Below are positions 60,341-64,000 of a stretch of 64,000 bases of DNA, in pieces. Origin of the DNA: Heliocidaris erythrogramma (lineage: Eukaryota > Echinodermata > Echinoidea > Camarodonta > Echinometridae). The notes below the pieces were generated by a model that did not search any database, was not told the origin of the DNA, and saw only the letters and a list, made by a program, of their open reading frames with translations. Location: NCBI GenBank assembly GCA_025617745.1, contig CM046864.1, forward strand, positions 496,001 through 560,000. The letters run 5' to 3'. Within the stretch, counting starts at the first letter, position 1. Each line of letters begins with the position of its first letter. The position numbers and the translations under genes are program-made.

Positions 60341-61237
60341 GGTTAGGCGTTGCCTGGTGTAGAGGCTGCCTTCGCGCGGTTCTTCGAAGTGAGTAATAGA
60401 AATGTCTATATAATGTTGTATTTTGTGCATAACCATTGAATAATGGCGAATTATCGTGTTTAAAAGGAAGGTAAAGCTTGTACTTTCTTCTGTTCTAAGG
60501 CCCAGCAAATCACCAGTTACAGTCATGGCCTAAGACAACAGAACTGGCAAAACGAGCAAAGGCAACACATCACCATCTTGAGAGCTGGGTATGTCGGTGA
60601 CCCAAATCATGATCATGATGATACGGTTTAATACATGTATCACATGTTCTCCAAATTGTTTGCATGGTTTGCGTACAATCTAATTAAGCAGAGAGAAAAT
60701 GCCCATAAGCTACCGAGAAAAGGGCGCATAAAAATGACCACACCCAAAGAAGACAGATACCTTTTGCGCCATTGCCAAGACATTTCCAAAGGATGCGCGC
60801 CATTGTCAGAGGTCATGGTTATCCGATGAATATTAGAAATGTTTGAAAAGAATGCTTATGAAAATGAATTCCAGTATCTTCATCACAAGAAACTGACGGT
60901 TAATGGAGAATAGTGGAACAGAGATTTATTAAAACCTCTTTTTGCAACACAAGCCTGAAAGTGGTCCACTCCGTATTTTTATTTGTGTGTGTATGTTGCA
61001 ATACTTATGGCTAGTGAGGGGTACATACTTTTACCTCACTTTGAACACCCCCCCCCCCCCCACACACACACACACATTTTATGGTTAGGTACTTTTTAGG
61101 TAGAGTGATTTTATGTCTCAATCAACCAAATGCAACAAAAAAGATTGCAGGAACAGAGCCCTTTAATTTCCCTTTTATTTATATCAGCTACATGACTCTC
61201 GTTAGATCAGTGCAAAGAAAGTTAACTATTGGCCATT
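60341..61237. other. Unassigned sequence between two LINE relics
   Basis: The minus-strand stretch to about 60526 may be further LINE ORF1 sequence. A (C)n(CA)n tract lies at about 61049-61076. Nothing else recognised. Confidence 0.35.
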
Positions 61238-61795
61238 ATGTTTAATCTCCCTCGTAAAGTATTAAAATTTGCAGTTAATGCCTGCATAAACTCACTTCCT
61301 TCTTACTCAAATTTATCCCGTTGGGGAAACAGAGTAATAAGTGTCCCTTTTGCCCAAACACGACAGGGACCCTTCACCATATTCTTTCATACTGCCTGTC
61401 GTTGTTAGAAAGATATACTTGGCGACACAATAATGTTCTTAAAGTAATCTATGAGCTAGACAATAACGACTACAGGAACTGGACACTTTAATATGTATTG
61501 CGATATTGGAGGTAAATTAATCGCAGGGGGAACGATTCCACCACATATTCTTGTTACTAACCAACGCCCAGACCTTGTTATTGTATGGAATGATCCTAAG
61601 GAGATTTTAGTAATAGAATTGACAGTCCCTTTTGAATGTAATATAGTAGATTCCCATAAACGAACGTTAGAAAAGTATAAAGTATTAACTGAAGATTTAA
61701 ATGAATCTGGTTTTGATACTATGTATGAAGCTATTGAAGTTGGACAGAGAGGCTTTATTGATTATGAAAATAACAAAGTAAACAAAATTAAATAA
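61238..61795 (+). pseudogene. C-terminal part of a LINE ORF with zinc knuckle and putative PD-(D/E)XK endonuclease
   Basis: Plus-strand frames in order: LPRKVLKFAVNACINSLP and SRWGNRVI; after a one-base shift CPFC.......LHHILSYC (C-x2-C...H...C knuckle) and ERYTWRHNNVLKVI; after another shift the 100-codon open frame 61493-61795 with NQRPDLVIVWND and EILVIELTVPFE. The knuckle plus PD...ELT layout resembles the C-terminus of retrotransposons with restriction-like endonucleases (R2/NeSL-type). I rate the class likely and the clade uncertain. Two frameshifts make it a relic. Confidence 0.6.
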
Positions 61796-61819
61796 CACAA
61801 ACAAAGCATTGAAAATGGA

Positions 61820-61860
61820 GGGGTCCACTTGAAAAGCAAAGCTTGTAATCTGTGGACCCC
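61820..61860 (+). repeat. Hairpin in the LINE 3' UTR
   Basis: GGGGTCCAC pairs with GTGGACCCC around a 23-nt loop, 25 nt after the LINE stop codon. Possibly the 3' structure recognised by its reverse transcriptase (inference). Confidence 0.5.
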
Positions 61861-62257
61861 CGAAATTGAACATTATTGTAATGCATATGTAAGAAAAATA
61901 AGGGGAAAATATATTAATCTTTGCTGAGAATTTTCATGAAGTAAAAAAAAACAACAAACAAAAAACAAAACAACCCCCCCCCCAAAAAAAAAAAAATAAA
62001 AAATAAAAAAATAAAAAAACACACGAAAGAGTTCTCAAGAGAGTATAACATAATTGGTAATTGCAATTGAAATATACTCAAGAAAAGCCAACATAGAACA
62101 TTAATTAAAGAGCAACACACAGTACCATACATTCACAAGAACGGACAAGCTGCATGTTGAATGGAGTGAGAGACCAATTAGAGATAGCGCACAAATTCCA
62201 GACCTTCAAACTGCAAATGGACTTTCTCATGAACCATTGTGTCACTTTAGTATCTTG
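61861..62257. other. AT-rich spacer with poly-C/A-rich simple tract
   Basis: 61945-62022 is A-rich with a C9 run. Nothing else recognised. Confidence 0.4.
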
Positions 62258-62530
62258 AAGTGCTAATCAGGATAAGTGTAAAGATGTTATTGCTTGTAAT
62301 GAGGGGACGAACTAAAGGTTTGCAAACAAACTCTCCCTTGAGACTTGAGTATACATGCTCGTCCACCAAGTTCAAGATCATATCTAACAAACTAATTTAA
62401 TCCGCACTCGCACCCATTGTCTCGCTATTGACGTGCGGTTGGACGCCACATTGACAGCTTGCGTGGGAAAGTTTCTAAACCATTTCCGTTTTGGTGCAAA
62501 CGAACAAAAAGGAGTATGAGATTACGAAAT
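62258..62530. repeat. Direct repeat of about 270 bp, copy 1
   Basis: Nearly identical to 63732-64000 (for example GAGGGGACGAACTAAAGG and TGACGTGCGGTTGGACGCC). No ORF and no tRNA boxes. Confidence 0.8.
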
Positions 62531-63092
62531 AAGCTGGAAATGTGTACATTTCATTTCAATTTTTCATGAAGTCACAGCACACGGATATGTACATTTTCAT
62601 ATTGGTTTATCTTTCCGAATGATACTATAAATCTAATCGCTTAATAAGTAAAAGTAAAAGCACTTTTACTAAAACTCTCTCTCTCCCCCCTCTCTCTCTC
62701 TCTCTCTTTCGCGCTCTCTCTCTTTCTCTGTCCTTTAAAGTTTTTCCCCCTCCGGGGTTGCACACGGCATTGAGATCGTAATACCTATTTATCAAGTTTT
62801 TTAATGCAATCTGTGAGTTTTATATTAGCCCTAAAACTAACATCGATAAACTTGGTCTGATCACAGAGACTAACTCACAGACAGGATTGCTTGCGCGTGC
62901 GTGGTATAAGACCATTTCTTTTGATTCACGGTTACGTAACACCTCGCCTGTAACTGGCTTAGAGTTGGGTAGAGTGGTGGGGGAAACGACATGATATAAA
63001 GTTAGTTTCACACTTCGGAAAACCTCATCTCGCTCGGAACCTTAGGCCTGAGTACACTGATCATCTCTCATGTACTGCCACTGATTCATATA
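62531..63092. other. Spacer with a (CT)n tract
   Basis: Pyrimidine tract CTCTCTCT at about 62675-62725; otherwise AT-rich and unassigned. Confidence 0.4.
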
Positions 63093-63564
63093 CTAGACCG
63101 AAAATTCTGTCTCGTCCATTATCTCAAAGCAGGTGAATGCATAGTTTGTCACTATTGACGCTCGGGAAAATCATCATCCATAAATTTGAATTAATTTGCT
63201 CCGTCACGTACGTCATAGTATCAAGAAAATAGATTGATATTTAGTAAAATCGTAATTTTCAAAGAAATATAAAACACATTTTCGTTTTTATAATATATGT
63301 ATATATCTGTTAAATATTTTAAATCTCAGATGGAATTTTGTATCAGGAAGAAAGACAATTTTGCATTCGGATTAAAAATATCTTTATGTATACATTAAGA
63401 AAATGGCAGGCCCCTGGTATCGCTAGCAGACGATAAATCTTGCTGGGAAAATCCTGATTTATACCCATCTCGTATATTTTAATGCAAAACTACGTAGGGC
63501 AACAAGAAGAAATAGATTACATCTTTGAATATGAGCACAATTATATTTTGAGGTTAATTCTCCT
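63093..63564. mobile_element. Truncated, inverted relative of the 50676 TTAA element
   Basis: Ends GGTTAATTCTCCT followed by TTAA (63565-63568). Reverse-complemented, it aligns with 50676 onward, sharing AAAATATACGAGAT, ATCGTCTGCTAGC and GCCATTTT. Its middle also matches 51030-51130. The far TIR was not found. Confidence 0.6.
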
Positions 63565-63732
63565 TTAAACTCCGTTCTGACCTCTCTTTCAGTCATTTTT
63601 GCTCTCCATCCAAATGGATTCTTGTCTTTCCGGGAAAAAGATGTAATTTGTATTTTATATAGACCCCCAAATACTGATAAGAAACTCTTTTTAGATTAAT
63701 TTTATAATCTGCTACACAAACTAAATCGTGAA
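63565..63732 (+). pseudogene. LINE endonuclease fragment, same family as the 54660 LINE
   Basis: Reverse complement of about 59050-59215 with very few changes, translating to TSLSVIFALHPNGF and DVICILYRPPN. The left border coincides with the TTAA of the neighbouring element. The right border joins the direct repeat at 63732. Confidence 0.75.
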
Positions 63733-64000
63733 GTGCTAATCAGGATAAGTGTAAATATGTTATTGCTTGTAATGAGGGGACGAACTAAAGGTTTGCAAAC
63801 AAACTCTCCCTTGAGACTTGAGTATACATGCTCGTCAACCAAGTTCAAGATCATATCTAACAAACTAATTTAATCCGTAATCGCACCCATTGTCTCGCTA
63901 TTGACGTGCGGTTGAACGCCACATTGACAGCTTGCGTGGGAAAGTTTCTAAACCATTTCCGTTTTGGTGCAAACGAACAAAAAGGAGTATGAGATTACAA
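63732..64000. repeat. Direct repeat of about 270 bp, copy 2 (runs to window end)
   Basis: Matches 62258-62530 with a few substitutions. Cut by the window edge. Confidence 0.8.

Noticed and set aside
62258..64000. LTR retrotransposon
   Set aside because: The direct repeats lack TG...CA ends, a primer-binding site and any gag/pol sequence between them.
1..64000. CRISPR arrays, operons, bacterial promoters
   Set aside because: The window is eukaryotic; the repeats lack regular spacers of array size.

Overview
This window is AT-rich, repeat-dense eukaryotic nuclear DNA. It has spliced exons with GT/AG borders, non-LTR retrotransposons, a Penelope-like element, tRNA-derived SINEs and many small inverted-repeat DNA elements. 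There is no operon structure and no prokaryotic signal. The family mix (a leucine-rich-repeat GPCR of the relaxin-receptor/GRL101 kind, tRNA SINEs with (ATA)n tails, TTAA-targeting MITEs, abundant poly-G/poly-C tracts) suggests a marine invertebrate. An echinoderm is my best guess, from general knowledge and not from a database search.

Host genes. The one clearly recognisable gene lies on the minus strand: an LRR-containing rhodopsin-type GPCR. Three 72-nt LRR exons (33795-33866, 32292-32363, 24635-24706), all in the same splice phase, lead to a large terminal exon (13486-14655) carrying the hinge and the seven-transmembrane domain. Its introns have been swollen by mobile elements: a 5.1 kb TIR element sits in one, two Penelope copies and two AATAGG-rich elements in another. 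The 7TM exon carries a one-base deficit in TM2, so as written the reading frame is broken. A second, much weaker candidate is a three-exon minus-strand gene (47388 to 45486).

Layout. 0-2 kb: L1/Tx1-like LINE relic split by TIR elements. 3.4-6 kb: MITEs and a SINE. 6-11.3 kb: degenerate tandem array with higher-order duplication. 11.9-12.2 kb: SINE. 13.5-33.9 kb: the GPCR gene, whose introns hold nested elements (15.4-17.3, 18.4-23.9, 24.8-25.4, 25.7-26.7, 27.0-32.1 kb). 34-37.4 kb: local segmental duplication. 40.9-43.8 kb: polypurine tract and a 2.4 kb TIR element. 45.5-47.4 kb: candidate small gene. 48.4-49 kb: retroposed insertion with target duplication. 50.7-51.6 kb: TTAA element. 53.3-53.8 kb: unrecognised acidic coding-like sequence. 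54.7-60.3 kb: decayed APE-type LINE interrupted by a 1.7 kb TTAA element. 61.2-61.8 kb: relic of a LINE with a zinc knuckle and a putative PD-(D/E)XK domain. 62.3-64 kb: duplicated block and further relics.

The most informative feature is the nesting. Several insertions can be paired with an empty site in the same window, which gives exact element ends, target duplications and relative ages without any database. The strongest candidates for poorly described elements are the AATAGG-rich element with 2-bp target duplications, and the 5.1 kb TIR element that encloses eight copies of a 16-mer.
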